Source of the DNA: Rhodoplanes azumiensis
GTDB lineage: Bacteria > Pseudomonadota > Alphaproteobacteria > Rhizobiales > Xanthobacteraceae
Direction: 5' to 3'
NCBI RefSeq assembly: GCF_042682915.1
Contig: NZ_JBHUIW010000016.1
Location: 62,001-126,000, forward strand
Length of the DNA: 64,000 bases
In this document: piece by piece, positions 8,539 through 17,806 of the stretch
Layout of the letters: every line of letters begins with the position of its first letter
How positions within the stretch are numbered: the stretch's first letter is position 1
Position numbers and translations under genes: made by a program
The notes under the pieces: generated by a model
The model's input: the letters and a program-made list of their open reading frames with translations, nothing else
Database searches by the model: none
Told to the model about the DNA's origin: nothing

Positions 8539-9792
8539 TCAGTCTTCGACTGCGCGCCCCCGCGTGTCGGGCAGCAGCAGCACCATCAGGCCGGCGAGCG
8601 CGAAGCTCGCGCCGCACAGCGAGATGCCGACCGCCAGGCTGTAATGCGCGGCGATCTGGCCGAGCAGGAACGGCGCGAAGGCCGAGATGCCGCGACCGAC
8701 GTCGAAGCAGAAGCCCGAGCCCAAGCTCCTGATCCGCAGCGGGTAGAGCTTGGCGAAGTAGGAGCCGAAGATCCCCGCATAGGAGAAGAACAGCGCCATC
8801 ACCGGGCCGAGCCAGAACAGGAGCGTCGCGCTCTCGGCGAAGGCGTAGACCGGGACCATGACGGTGGCGCCGACGAAGTTGAGGATCAGGGCGTTCTTGC
8901 CGCCGATCTTGTCGGCCAGGAAGCCGAACAGCTGATAGCCGAGGAACATGCCGACGTTGAGCATGACGATGAACATCGACATGTCGGCGATCGCCATGCC
9001 GCGCTCCTTGACCAGGAAGGTCGGCACCCAGGTGTTGACGCCCCAATAGGCGATCAGCGCGAAGCTCGCCGACAGGGTGCCGACGATGGTGTAGCGCAGA
9101 ACCTCGGGCGCGAAGATCTCGCCGATGCCGACCGAGGCCTTGCCGCCGCCGCCGGCCTCGCGCTCCGCCTTGGCCTTCTTCCAGGTCTCCGATTCCGGCA
9201 CGAAGAAATACGTGTAGGCGACCGCGACCAGCGCGACGGCCCCGCAGAAGAACAGCACCCGCCAGCCGTAGCGCGGCAGGATGAAGCCGGCCAGCAGCGC
9301 CGCCGAGCCGAAGCCGATCGGCCAGGACGAGAACACGAAGGAAGCGGCACGCCCGCTCTGATGCGACGGCCAGGTCTCGCTGATATAGGCGGCGATGACG
9401 CCCCAGATGCCGCCAAGCCCCAAGCCGGCGACGAAGCGCAACACCATGATCGACCAATAGCCCTGCGCGAGACCGATCGCCGCCGTGAACAGGCCGAAGA
9501 TCGCGATGCCGACCATCAGGGCCGTCTTGCGGCCGTAGTTGTCGGCGAACCAGCCCATGGCGACCGACGAGATGCCGACACCGAGCAGCGTCGCCGTGCC
9601 GAGCAGGCCGGCGTCCGCCATGGTGATGTCGAGCTCCTTGATGATCAGAGGCAGCGACATCGCGAGGATCATGAAGTCCAGCGCGTCGAACGCGTAGCTC
9701 ATGAAGCCGCTGATCAGAACCCGCCATTTGACGGGAAGTCCACCGCTGGCGGCACTGGTCGCCGGGGCCGCCGTTCCGGTCTCGATCGTCAT
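8539..9792 (-). CDS. MFS transporter (aromatic/organic acid:H+ symporter type)
   Basis: A 417-residue inner-membrane carrier with about 12 hydrophobic segments. The first loop motif reads GWFADNYGRKTALMVG, and FMSYAFDALDFMIL in the first segment carries the D-x-x-D/F pattern seen in acid:proton symporters of the AAHS group. A charged central loop (KKAKAEREAGGGGK, about residue 205) separates the two halves. It is the last gene before the terminator at 8481-8506. It probably imports a carboxylate degraded by the surrounding enzymes; the exact substrate is unknown. Confidence 0.88.
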   Translation of the reverse strand: MTIETGTAAPATSAASGGLPVKWRVLISGFMSYAFDALDFMILAMSLPLIIKELDITMADAGLLGTATLLGVGISSVAMGWFADNYGRKTALMVGIAIFGLFTAAIGLAQGYWSIMVLRFVAGLGLGGIWGVIAAYISETWPSHQSGRAASFVFSSWPIGFGSAALLAGFILPRYGWRVLFFCGAVALVAVAYTYFFVPESETWKKAKAEREAGGGGKASVGIGEIFAPEVLRYTIVGTLSASFALIAYWGVNTWVPTFLVKERGMAIADMSMFIVMLNVGMFLGYQLFGFLADKIGGKNALILNFVGATVMVPVYAFAESATLLFWLGPVMALFFSYAGIFGSYFAKLYPLRIRSLGSGFCFDVGRGISAFAPFLLGQIAAHYSLAVGISLCGASFALAGLMVLLLPDTRGRAVED

Positions 9793-10015
9793 CGTGTTGC
9801 ACTCCAGGTCGCGACATCGGACCCGCGCGGTCCCGTGGCGCGGTCACGGACAGGCGCACCGATTCCGTCCCCGCACGCGCGGGCGTGCGGGATCGACGAT
9901 CGGACGAAAATCCGGCCGTGCGTCGGGGATCACGAGGGGGAGAACCGGCTCCGGATCCGCCCCGAAGCCGGAGGACGGGAAGGCCGGCGCGCGGCCGACC
10001 GTCCCGAAGGTGCCG

Positions 10016-11254
10016 TCAGGCCTCCTGCACGGCGAGCTTGCGTCGGGCGAGATCCTGCTTGGAGGGATAGACGTAGGGGCCCATCATCAGAATCAGCACC
10101 GCGGCGAGAACGAGCCCACCGGCGAACACCCAGAGCACCGGCACGTAGGATCCGGCCTTGTCGAAGCTGACGCCCATCACGAACGGACCGACACCGTTCG
10201 CCAGCATGAAGATGGCGAACAGGTAGCCGTAGATCTCGCCGAAGCTGCGCAGGCCGAGATAGCGCGAGATGAAGAAGGCGATCAGGTCGACCTCGGCGCC
10301 GATGCCGAGCCCCATCAGGACGGTGGCGACCGTCGCCATCGTCGTGTCGTGGGTCGACATCAGGAGCATGATGCCGAGGAGCGGCGTGACGATGAACACC
10401 ACCGCCACGTAGGGCGCGAACATGCGGTCGAGCAGCCAACCGGCGAGCAGCCGGCCGGCGATCAGCGACAGGCCGGCCATCGACAGCGCCGTCGTCGCCA
10501 TCTGCGGGGACACACCACGGTCCGTGAGCAGCGGCACGACATGCGTGATAGTGCCGTTGGCGGCCATGGCGAGCGCGAAGAACGGCACGACGAGGAGCCA
10601 GAAGTACTTGGTCTTCAGCGCCTCGCGGCCGGTCAGGCCGGGCAGCACCGCGGGCGCCTCGCCGGCCGCGGCGGCGAGTGCGCGGTCCGGCTCGCGCACC
10701 AGGAAGGCGACGGCCGGAATTGCGAACAGCACCGTGATCACACCGAGCCCGACATAGGCGCCGCGCCAGCCCACCACGCCGATCAGCGCCTGGGCGAATT
10801 GCGGAACCAGCGCGACGCCGAGCCCGACGCCCGCCATGGCGATGCCGAGGGCGAGGCCACGCCGGTCGTCGAAGGTCGCGACGATCGACTTCGAGTAGAT
10901 CAGCGGCGTCTGCCCGGCGGCGGCGAGCCCCATCAGGCCGTAGATGGCGATGAACACGGCCGGCACGGCCGGGGTGAGCGACGCGGCCGCGACGATCAGG
11001 GCGAACAGGGTGATGAACGGCAGCGCGACGCGGCGGATGCCGTAGCGGTCGACGAGAATGCCGACCAGCGGCGTCATCAGGCCGGTGCAGACGAGGCCGA
11101 TCACCATCGCCATCGACACGGTGCCACGGCTCCAGCCGAACTCCTCGCCGATCGGCTTGAGCAACACGCCGAACGTGAAGTGCATGATGGCGCCGTTGCC
11201 GACCAAGAGGCCGAGCACGGCACCGACGACGACCCACCACGGGTTCTTGAGCAT
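10016..11254 (-). CDS. MFS transporter, oxalate/formate antiporter-like
   Basis: A 412-residue 12-helix carrier. The N-terminus MLKNPWWVVVGAVLGLLVGNG and the segment FGVLLKPIGEEFGWSRGTVSMA are characteristic of the monocarboxylate/oxalate-formate branch of the major facilitator superfamily; LVDRYGIRRV is the loop 2-3 motif. I chose the ATG at 11254 rather than a start 57 bases upstream because the longer version would overlap the end of the next gene upstream and adds an unlike polar tail. It sits 28 bases downstream of the amidohydrolase gene, so the two form one unit. Confidence 0.87.
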   Translation of the reverse strand: MLKNPWWVVVGAVLGLLVGNGAIMHFTFGVLLKPIGEEFGWSRGTVSMAMVIGLVCTGLMTPLVGILVDRYGIRRVALPFITLFALIVAAASLTPAVPAVFIAIYGLMGLAAAGQTPLIYSKSIVATFDDRRGLALGIAMAGVGLGVALVPQFAQALIGVVGWRGAYVGLGVITVLFAIPAVAFLVREPDRALAAAAGEAPAVLPGLTGREALKTKYFWLLVVPFFALAMAANGTITHVVPLLTDRGVSPQMATTALSMAGLSLIAGRLLAGWLLDRMFAPYVAVVFIVTPLLGIMLLMSTHDTTMATVATVLMGLGIGAEVDLIAFFISRYLGLRSFGEIYGYLFAIFMLANGVGPFVMGVSFDKAGSYVPVLWVFAGGLVLAAVLILMMGPYVYPSKQDLARRKLAVQEA

Positions 11255-11282
11255 GGTCTCGATCCTGGGTGCGAGGGCGTGA

Positions 11283-12236
11283 TCAGGCGAGGCCGAGCAG
11301 CGTCTCGGCATTCCTCGAGGCGACCGCGACGCGGACGTCCTCGGGCAGCGCGACCGCGTCGAGGAAGTGACCGGCCTCGCCGGCGTCCTCGAACGGGTGG
11401 TCGGAGGCGAAGCAGACCCGGTCGGTGCCGAGCGCCGCCAGCGCGCAGGCGAGCGGCTCGGCCGAGCACATGCCCGAGGTCGTCACCGCGATGTTGCGCT
11501 TGATGTAGAAGGACGGCGGCTGCGGCAGCTTCACGCCGTACAGCTGCGCGCGGCTATCGAGCCGCCACAGCAGATAGGGCAGCGTCTCGCCGAGATGGCC
11601 GAGCATCAGCCGGGCGCCCGGATGGCGGTCGAACACGCCGCCGAAGACCAGCCGCAGGGCATGCGTGCCGGTCTCGACGCCCCACTCCCAGGTGGCGCGC
11701 TTGAGCCCGTAGGTGCCGGCGAGCGACGGCATGGTGGCGACCGGATCGGCCGGGTGCAGATAGACCCAGGTGTTCAGCGCCGCGGCGCGCTCCCAGAACG
11801 GCGCGTAGGACGGATCGTCGAGATAGCGGCCGAGCGTGTGGCCGTTCACCATGGCGCCGCGGAACTTCAGCTGCTCGACGCAGCGCTGCAGCTCGTCGGC
11901 CGCGGCGGTCGCGTCCTGCAGCGGCAGATGCGCGAAGCCGGCGTAGCGGTTTGGCTTCTTCGCCACCTCGGCGGCCAGGTAGTCGTTCGACGCCTTCGCC
12001 TTGGCGACGGCGCGGGCCGTGTCGGTCTCCACCTGTACGCCGGGACCGGCGATGCCGATCACCGACTTGGCGATTCCGGCCCGGTCCATCGACGCGATCC
12101 GGCGATCGCCGAAATCGGTCAGCGCATCGAGGAGGCGATCCCGCACCATCGCCGGGACGTCCGCCACGGTGGGGTGCCAATATTCGGCGAGGCTCGGGCA
12201 GAGAGCGTGCTCTTCGAGAGCGATCTTCGTGACCAA
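11283..12236 (-). CDS. amidohydrolase-family decarboxylase (gamma-resorcylate / 2,3-dihydroxybenzoate decarboxylase-like)
   Basis: A 317-residue metal-dependent enzyme of the ACMSD/amidohydrolase-2 group. It opens KIALEEHAL, with Glu8 in place of the usual His-x-His, then has His161 (YLHPAD) and Asp279 (FASDHPFED). This E/H/D pattern matches the metal ligands of gamma-resorcylate and 5-carboxyvanillate decarboxylases, so a nonoxidative decarboxylation of a hydroxylated aromatic acid is the best guess; simple hydrolysis remains possible. It is the first gene of a minus-strand unit followed by an MFS carrier and faces the cyclase-cupin-SDR operon across a long shared promoter region. Confidence 0.85.
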   Translation of the reverse strand: MVTKIALEEHALCPSLAEYWHPTVADVPAMVRDRLLDALTDFGDRRIASMDRAGIAKSVIGIAGPGVQVETDTARAVAKAKASNDYLAAEVAKKPNRYAGFAHLPLQDATAAADELQRCVEQLKFRGAMVNGHTLGRYLDDPSYAPFWERAAALNTWVYLHPADPVATMPSLAGTYGLKRATWEWGVETGTHALRLVFGGVFDRHPGARLMLGHLGETLPYLLWRLDSRAQLYGVKLPQPPSFYIKRNIAVTTSGMCSAEPLACALAALGTDRVCFASDHPFEDAGEAGHFLDAVALPEDVRVAVASRNAETLLGLA

Positions 12237-13039
12237 AGGGAAGCTCCGTTTATCCGTCGTTCGTCGGTCGGAGCGGAGGTCCGGAAGGGATTGCGGGCCG
12301 GGACCAGCCTCCGCAGTGTCCTGCGATACGGTTCGGCCGTATCAGATCGTGGTTTTATCAGCAAGGCGAGATCGACCGTGACGACCTCCGATCTTGTTTG
12401 CGATGCAGCGACCGCAGCGCACCACGGGCCACAGGGAACCCTCCCGATCTTTCTTATCAGGTTGTTCTTTCTGAGTATGTGCGGCGCGACATGACCGGGT
12501 CGCGCTGCCGGCGGAGCCGACGTCGCACGGCCCTCCGCATGAACACTTATCCGCTCGTCGAGAGGCGCGCCTGTACCGAAACGCAGGACAGTTTGTGCGG
12601 CGCTTGCAGCCCCGGCGGACGCCTCCAGGGCAACTGATCAGATCGCGATCGCGGCGGGACCGAATCTGCACGGCGCCGCGGTTTCCAGGCCTCCAGGGGC
12701 CGCGATCCGAGCGCCCGCGAAGGACCACGACGGCGCGGACCATCCCAGGACGACTACTTAGGTAGAGCTACGTCGGTTCCGCATGATGGTACATCGGCGC
12801 GCCTTCGGGTCCGCGGCCGAGCCGCCGACCGGTTCGGCGAAAGCCGCACCAGCCAAGCATTTCCCCGATCGCGACAGTGCCCTGCCCGGCCGCCCGTCGG
12901 AGCGTCCGCTGCGCTCCGGGGCGAGCGGCAGCGCCGCCTCGGCACGGCGCCGGTGATTGACCGAGATGCCCATTCTACAGTACAGCCGTATCACATTGCG
13001 GGCCTTCACGATGTCGAACTCTCACACAGGAGACGAACA
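12237..13039. other. long divergent intergenic region of the catabolic island
   Basis: About 800 bp between the amidohydrolase gene and the cyclase gene. I see no convincing gene; open frames here have no family features or ribosome sites. It holds the inverted repeat ATACGG-TTCGG-CCGTAT at 12326-12342, about 90 bp upstream of the minus-strand start, and a second CCGTAT at 12986-12991, about 48 bp upstream of the plus-strand start. Base composition is lower in GC than the genes around 12360-12600, as in regulatory DNA. Confidence 0.6.
12326..12342. promoter_or_regulatory. candidate operator: 6-bp inverted repeat
   Basis: ATACGG and CCGTAT flank a 5-base centre. The CCGTAT half recurs 48 bp upstream of the cyclase gene and 52 bp upstream of the IclR gene, which makes an IclR operator plausible. 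It is inferred from sequence only. Confidence 0.35.
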
Positions 13040-13879
13040 ATGCCGGTGATCCGGGGCGTGACGATGGAAGGCAATCTGGAGAACTCGATGGGGCTCGAGT
13101 TCTACGACCTCTCCCATCCGTTCGGCCTGCAGAAGCCGAACTGGCCGTATTTCCAGGACGTCCAGATCGAGCGCATCCACTACATGGCGAAGTCGGGCGT
13201 GCTGTCCCAGCGCATCACGACCAGCATGCACCACACCACCCATATCGACGCGCCGGCCCATGTGGTCGAGGGCACGCCGTTCATGGACGAGGTGCCGCTG
13301 CCGCACTTCTTCGGCTCCGGCATCGTCGTCTCGATCCCGAAGAAGCAGTGGGAGCCGATCGGCTACGACGACCTGGAGAAGGCCGCCGGCAAGCTGGTGC
13401 GCCCGCGCGACGTCGTCATCGTCAACACCGGCTGGCACGAGAAGTACGAGGACAGCGAGGAGTACTTCTGCCTGTCGCCCGGCTTCGTGAAGTCGGCCGG
13501 CGAGTGGTTCGTCGAGAAGAAGGTGAAGGTCGTCGGCCACGACACCCAGGCGAACGACCATCCGCTCGCCACCGCCATCGGTCCGCACCGCAACGGCCCG
13601 ATCCACCCGCACCTCGCCGCCGAGTACAAGAAGTGGTCCGGCGGCCGCGACTGGAAGGACGACCATCCGGAGTGGGAGCCGGTGCACCGCCTCCTGTTCA
13701 AGAACGGCATTCTCGGCATCGAGAACGTCGGCGGCGAGATCGACAAGGTCACGGGCCGGCGCTGCACCTTCGCGATGTTCCCGTGGCGCTGGGAGCGCGG
13801 CGACGGTTGCATCATCCGCCTGGTCGCGATCGCCGACCCCAAGGGCACCTATCGCATCGAGTCCGGGGAGCGCTTCTGA
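13040..13879 (+). CDS. cyclase-family metal-dependent hydrolase
   Basis: A 279-residue protein of the cyclase/kynurenine formamidase superfamily. Metal-binding segment HHTTHIDAPAHV is visible at about residues 63-74, plus DTQANDHP and the LFKNGILGIENVGG end region. Relatives hydrolyse ring amides or lactams (kynurenine formamidase, isatin hydrolase) or lactonised acids. The ATG at 13040 is preceded by AGGAGA at the right distance; a longer frame from 12953 has no such site. It opens a plus-strand operon with cupin, SDR and hydroxyacyl-CoA dehydrogenase genes. Substrate unknown. Confidence 0.86.
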   Translation: MPVIRGVTMEGNLENSMGLEFYDLSHPFGLQKPNWPYFQDVQIERIHYMAKSGVLSQRITTSMHHTTHIDAPAHVVEGTPFMDEVPLPHFFGSGIVVSIPKKQWEPIGYDDLEKAAGKLVRPRDVVIVNTGWHEKYEDSEEYFCLSPGFVKSAGEWFVEKKVKVVGHDTQANDHPLATAIGPHRNGPIHPHLAAEYKKWSGGRDWKDDHPEWEPVHRLLFKNGILGIENVGGEIDKVTGRRCTFAMFPWRWERGDGCIIRLVAIADPKGTYRIESGERF

Positions 13880-14220
13880 TGCAGGTCCGTCGCTTCTCCG
13901 AGCTGAAGACCTACGACGCGCCGAACCACCGCGGCTGCATGCCGCTGCGGGTGTTCGGCGCCGAGGCGGGCGGCACCACGGGCGTGGTGGTCGGCATCTC
14001 CCATTTCCTCCCCGGCGGGGGCGCCGGCCCCGACGCCTCGCCGCCCGAGAAGGTCTACTTCGTTCTGGCCGGCGAGCTGACCGTCATCGTCGACGGCAAG
14101 GAGACGGTGCTGAAGCAGAACGACGCCTGCACGATCGCACCCAACGAAAGCCGCGAGATCATCAATCGCGGCAACGACGTCTGCACCATCCTGGTGGCGG
14201 TCGCCGCCCCCAAAGCCTGA
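13879..14220 (+). CDS. small cupin-domain protein
   Basis: A 113-residue single-domain cupin. The first conserved motif is degenerate (GGGAGPDASPPEKVYFVLAGE, with no obvious His pair) and the second reads NESREIINRGND. Missing histidines mean metal binding is doubtful, so it may be an isomerase-like or binding partner rather than a dioxygenase. Its ATG overlaps the stop of the cyclase gene by one base, which implies coupled expression and a role in the same pathway. Confidence 0.82.
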   Translation: MQVRRFSELKTYDAPNHRGCMPLRVFGAEAGGTTGVVVGISHFLPGGGAGPDASPPEKVYFVLAGELTVIVDGKETVLKQNDACTIAPNESREIINRGNDVCTILVAVAAPKA

Positions 14221-14338
14221 GTCGAGCCGAGACGTCGCGGCGGCGGAGGGGTCCGGGGACGCGCAAATGCGTCGCCGGGCTCTCCGCCGGCGGCGACCGC
14301 TGCTCCCCGCCGGGAGCGTCGTCCATGGAGGACGCATC

Positions 14339-15142
14339 ATGTCCGAGGACTTCCTGAAGAATCCGCTGTCGTTGTTCGACGTGCGCGGCAAGACCGCGAT
14401 CGTCACCGGCGCCTCGGGCGCGTTCGGCGCGCTCGCCGCCAAGGTGCTGGCCGGCGCCGGCGCCAAGCTGGTGATCGCCGCCGGCAACATCGCCGAGCTC
14501 GACAAGGTGGCGCACGAGTGCCGGGCACTCGGCGCCGAGGTGAAGCCGGTGGGGCTGCGCCCGAGCAACGAGAAGAACTGCGACGCCATCGTCGCCGCCG
14601 CGGTCGAGGCCTTCGGCCGGCTCGACATCCTGGTCGTCGGCTCCGGCAAGAACGACGTCGCCAAGATCGGCGACATGACGCCCGACCGCTTCGAGGACGT
14701 CATGGACGCCAACGTCACCCAGTCGTGGCTCATGGCGCGTTCGGCGTCCCGGCAGATGCTCGCGCAAGGGCACGGCGGCAAGATCATCCTGATGTCGTCG
14801 GCCCGCGGCCTGCTCGGCCATCCTGCCGGCTACACGGCTTATTGCGCCTCGAAGTCCGCCGTCGACGGCATCACCAAGGCGCTCGGCTGCGAGCTCGGGC
14901 CCACGGGCATCACGGTCAACGCCATCGCCCCGACGGTCTTCCGCTCGGCCCTGACGGCGTGGATGTACGAGGACACCGAGAAGGCACGCGGCGTCCGCCC
15001 GGCGTTCCTGGCCCGCGTGCCGAAGGGCCGGCTCGGCGAGCCGTCCGACCTCGCCGGTCCCCTGCTCTTCCTCGCCTCGGCCGCGTCCGACTTCTACACC
15101 GGACACATCCTCTACGCCGACGGCGGCTACACGGCGGGCTGA
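14339..15142 (+). CDS. short-chain dehydrogenase/reductase
   Basis: A 267-residue classical SDR. Cofactor motif TGASGAFG is at about residues 22-29, NAG-equivalent VGSGKN near 100, catalytic Ser in MSSARG and the Y-x-x-x-K pair in YTAYCASKSA near 160-170. The C-terminus LYADGGYTAG is typical. It should oxidise or reduce a hydroxyl/keto group with NAD(P). A GGAGG ribosome site at about 14327 supports the ATG at 14339. It lies two bases before the hydroxyacyl-CoA dehydrogenase gene. Confidence 0.9.
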   Translation: MSEDFLKNPLSLFDVRGKTAIVTGASGAFGALAAKVLAGAGAKLVIAAGNIAELDKVAHECRALGAEVKPVGLRPSNEKNCDAIVAAAVEAFGRLDILVVGSGKNDVAKIGDMTPDRFEDVMDANVTQSWLMARSASRQMLAQGHGGKIILMSSARGLLGHPAGYTAYCASKSAVDGITKALGCELGPTGITVNAIAPTVFRSALTAWMYEDTEKARGVRPAFLARVPKGRLGEPSDLAGPLLFLASAASDFYTGHILYADGGYTAG

Positions 15143-15144
15143 CC

Positions 15145-16068
15145 ATGAGCGGGACAGCGCGCGAGCCGGCGCAACGACCGATGCGCATCGCCGTCATCGG
15201 CGCCGGCCTGATGGGGCACGGAATCGCCCAGGTGTTCGCGCTCGCCGGCCACGGCGTCACGATCACGGACGCGCACGCGCCGACGCTGGCGAGTGTGCTG
15301 TCCCGCGTCGAGGCGAACCTGATCGACCTCGGCGAGGACGTTTCCGCCGTGAAGCGGATCCGTCTCGCCGAGACTCTCGCGGACGCGGTGCGTGACGCCG
15401 ACTTCGTCGTCGAGGCGGCGCCCGAGAACCTCGCGCTCAAGCGCAAGCTTTTCGCCGAGGTGGAAGCCGTGGCGCCGGCGACCACGGTGCTCGCCAGCAA
15501 CACCTCGGTGATCCCGATCTCCGAGATCATGCGGACCCTGACGCGCCGCGAGCGCGCCGTCGGAACGCATTGGTGGAACCCGCCCTTCCTGGTGCCGCTC
15601 GTCGAGGTGATCGGCACCGAATGGACGTCGGATGCCACCATGACGTTCACGATGGACTTGCACGCGCGGGCCGGCAAGACGCCCGTGCACGTCAAGAAAG
15701 ACGTGCCGGGCTTCGTCGGCAACCGGCTCCAACATGCCTTGTGGCGCGAGGCGGTGTCGCTGGTCGAGCACGGCATCTGCGACGCCGAGACGGTCGACAC
15801 GGTGATCAAGGCGAGCTTCGGCCGCCGTCTCGCCGTTCTCGGCCCGTTGGAGAACGCCGACCTCGTCGGCACGGATCTCACGCTCGCGATCCACCAGACG
15901 GTGCTGCCGGCCATCGAGTCGCGGCCCGGACCGTCGCCCTATCTCGAGACGCTGGTGAAGGAGGGCCGCCTCGGCATGAAGTCGGGCGAAGGCTTCCGCC
16001 GCTGGACGCCCGAGGAGCAGGCCGCGCTGAAGAAGCGGGTCGTCGATCACCTGAAGAAACAACGCTAG
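15145..16068 (+). CDS. 3-hydroxyacyl-CoA dehydrogenase-family NAD-dependent dehydrogenase
   Basis: A 307-residue two-domain dehydrogenase. NAD motif VIGAGLMGHGIAQVFA is at about residues 17-32; the C-terminal domain has GFVGNRLQHALWREA and ends with GLKSGEGF-like GMKSGEGFRRW. The substrate segment reads GTHWWNPPFLVPLVEV rather than the HFFNP of true fatty-acid enzymes, closer to the carnitine/gulonate dehydrogenase side of the family. A beta-keto acid cleavage enzyme is encoded 2 kb downstream, so this enzyme may make the beta-keto acid used there (inference). Confidence 0.87.
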   Translation: MSGTAREPAQRPMRIAVIGAGLMGHGIAQVFALAGHGVTITDAHAPTLASVLSRVEANLIDLGEDVSAVKRIRLAETLADAVRDADFVVEAAPENLALKRKLFAEVEAVAPATTVLASNTSVIPISEIMRTLTRRERAVGTHWWNPPFLVPLVEVIGTEWTSDATMTFTMDLHARAGKTPVHVKKDVPGFVGNRLQHALWREAVSLVEHGICDAETVDTVIKASFGRRLAVLGPLENADLVGTDLTLAIHQTVLPAIESRPGPSPYLETLVKEGRLGMKSGEGFRRWTPEEQAALKKRVVDHLKKQR

Positions 16069-16092
16069 TCCCGCACCCGGGGCGCCGCCCGC

Positions 16093-16111
16093 GTCCCCGC
16101 ACGACGGGGAC
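16093..16111 (+). terminator. hairpin after hydroxyacyl-CoA dehydrogenase gene
   Basis: GTCCCCG and CGGGGAC flank the loop CACGA. No T-tract follows, so it may be a weak terminator or processing site between the enzyme genes and the symporter gene. Confidence 0.45.
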
Positions 16112-16206
16112 GGACCGACGTCCGGCGGCTCAGCGAGACGCTCGCCGGACCAAGAGCAACAAGAAGCCGCACAGCGGCCGCTGGCCCGAGACACTCGGAG
16201 GAAGAC

Positions 16207-17670
16207 ATGAAATGGGAGATTCTCGTCGGCGTTCTGGCCTATGAGCTGATCGTCATCGTCGGGCTCGGTCTCTATTTCTCCGCGCGGGAGAAGCACGCCT
16301 CGGAAGGGGGCTTTCTCCTGTCCAATCGTGATCTGCCCTACTACGTCGTCGCCGTGACGCTCGCCCTGACGGTGCTGGGCACGCCGCACATCTTCGGCGT
16401 GTTCGAGATGACCTGGTTCATCGGGGCGAGCAGCATCTGGTTCGGCTTGGCGCACGCCGTTCTTCTGGTCGTCACCTGTACGTCCACGGCCCTGTGGGCC
16501 CGCCGGCTGCAGGTCACCTCGATGCCCGAAATGCTGGCCCTGATCTTCGGCGAGACGCCTCGCCTGATGGTCGGCTGCGTCATGTCCGGACTGATCTGGG
16601 GGATTCTCACGCTCGAATCCCAGGGCGTCGGCATCGTCTTCGCCACCGTCACGGGCGTGACCATCCAGCAGGGCGCGATCCTCGGCGGCATCCTCGGGAT
16701 TCTCTACGTGGTGCTGGCGGGCATGAAGGAGATCGGCTGGGTCAACCTGATCAATTGCGCCGTCATGTATGTCGGCCTGGTGATCGCCATGATCTATCTG
16801 ACGCTCGGCCTGCCGGCCGGCGGCTGGGAGGCGGTGTCGGACTTCTACGTCCGCCAGGACCAGGCCCACATGTTGTCTTTGTTCGGCACCCCCGAGGTGC
16901 TTTGGACCTTCGCGCTCAGCATCGTGCTGTCGACCACGTTCTGCCAGTCGGTGAGCCAACAGCTCATCCAGCCGGCGATGGCGGCCAAGAGCGAGGAGGC
17001 GATCCGTAAGTCGCTGTGGATCGCAGTGCCGCTCAACGGCGTGTTCTGCGTGTTCATCGCCTGCATCGGGCTCGCCGCGAAGGCCGATCCGGCCTTCAAC
17101 GGTCTCGGGCCCAAGCTCGCGGCGCCCACCATGCTGCTGACGATGCTGCCGGGCTGGCTGGTCGCCTGGCTGATGGCGTCGCTGCTCGCCGCGGTGCTGT
17201 CGAGCTTCGCCATGGCCGTCATGGCGCCGGCGACGATCTTCACGATCGACGTCTACAAGAACTTCTTCAATCCCGCGGCCGGAGAGGCCGATGAACGGCG
17301 CGTGACCCGGATCATGATCCTCGTGCTCGGGGTTGCCGCGTTCCTGGTCGCGGCCTACCTGCCGCCGATCGTGCAGGCGATGAACTGGCTGTTCGCCTGG
17401 ATGACCCCGGTGTTCTGGCTGATCATCATCGGCCTGTTCTGGAAGCGGTCCTCGACGGCCGCCGTGTGGACCCTGGCGGTGTCGTGGATCCTCAACGGCC
17501 TGTGGTCGTTCTCGTCGCTGCCGGCGTTGATCGGGCTCGACGGCACGCCGAACGTCTACGCGACGCTCGTCTCCGGCCTCGTCCTCGGCATCGGCCTGAC
17601 GGCGGTATGCGACGGACTCCCGGGCCTGTTCCGGTCCGTCGCGGCGGCGCCGCGACCCGAGCCGGCATGA
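16207..17670 (+). CDS. sodium:solute symporter (SSS family)
   Basis: A 487-residue inner-membrane symporter with about 13 hydrophobic segments. Family features include the N-terminal YELIVIVGLGLYFSAREKHASEGGFLLSN-type region, then GTPHIFGVFEM and the ILGVAAFLVAAYLPPIVQA segment late in the protein. SSS carriers move substrates such as proline, pantothenate, acetate or propionate with Na+. Its ATG is preceded by GGAGGA. Two very short membrane-protein genes follow within 140 bp, each with its own ribosome site, and the beta-keto acid cleavage gene comes next. The substrate is not evident. Confidence 0.9.
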   Translation: MKWEILVGVLAYELIVIVGLGLYFSAREKHASEGGFLLSNRDLPYYVVAVTLALTVLGTPHIFGVFEMTWFIGASSIWFGLAHAVLLVVTCTSTALWARRLQVTSMPEMLALIFGETPRLMVGCVMSGLIWGILTLESQGVGIVFATVTGVTIQQGAILGGILGILYVVLAGMKEIGWVNLINCAVMYVGLVIAMIYLTLGLPAGGWEAVSDFYVRQDQAHMLSLFGTPEVLWTFALSIVLSTTFCQSVSQQLIQPAMAAKSEEAIRKSLWIAVPLNGVFCVFIACIGLAAKADPAFNGLGPKLAAPTMLLTMLPGWLVAWLMASLLAAVLSSFAMAVMAPATIFTIDVYKNFFNPAAGEADERRVTRIMILVLGVAAFLVAAYLPPIVQAMNWLFAWMTPVFWLIIIGLFWKRSSTAAVWTLAVSWILNGLWSFSSLPALIGLDGTPNVYATLVSGLVLGIGLTAVCDGLPGLFRSVAAAPRPEPA

Positions 17671-17684
17671 GAGTGGAGGGAACG

Positions 17685-17795
17685 ATGCTGTTCTGGACGC
17701 TGATGGTGCAGACGGTCGTGTTCATCGTCGTCGTCACCGCGATCGGAGCGTTCTTGTCGAATCTGGCCCGCGGCCGCGACGTGTCGCGCAAGTGA
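17685..17795 (+). CDS. 36-residue single-span membrane protein, possible symporter accessory subunit
   Basis: A tiny protein MLFWTLMVQTVVFIVVV followed by TAIGAFLSNLARGRDVSRK. One hydrophobic helix (about residues 3-25) and a basic C-terminal tail predict N-out/C-in insertion. A strong ribosome site GGAGGG lies five bases before the ATG. It starts 14 bases after the symporter stop and ends 11 bases before a second tiny gene. Short accessory proteins are known next to some SSS symporters, but I cannot show that this one is related to them. Confidence 0.7.
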   Translation: MLFWTLMVQTVVFIVVVTAIGAFLSNLARGRDVSRK

Positions 17796-17806
17796 GGGAG
17801 GCCGTG

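Noticed and set aside
12342..13009. Small genes in the long divergent region
   Set aside because: Frames of 60-130 codons exist but are Arg-rich, mutually overlapping and without ribosome sites.
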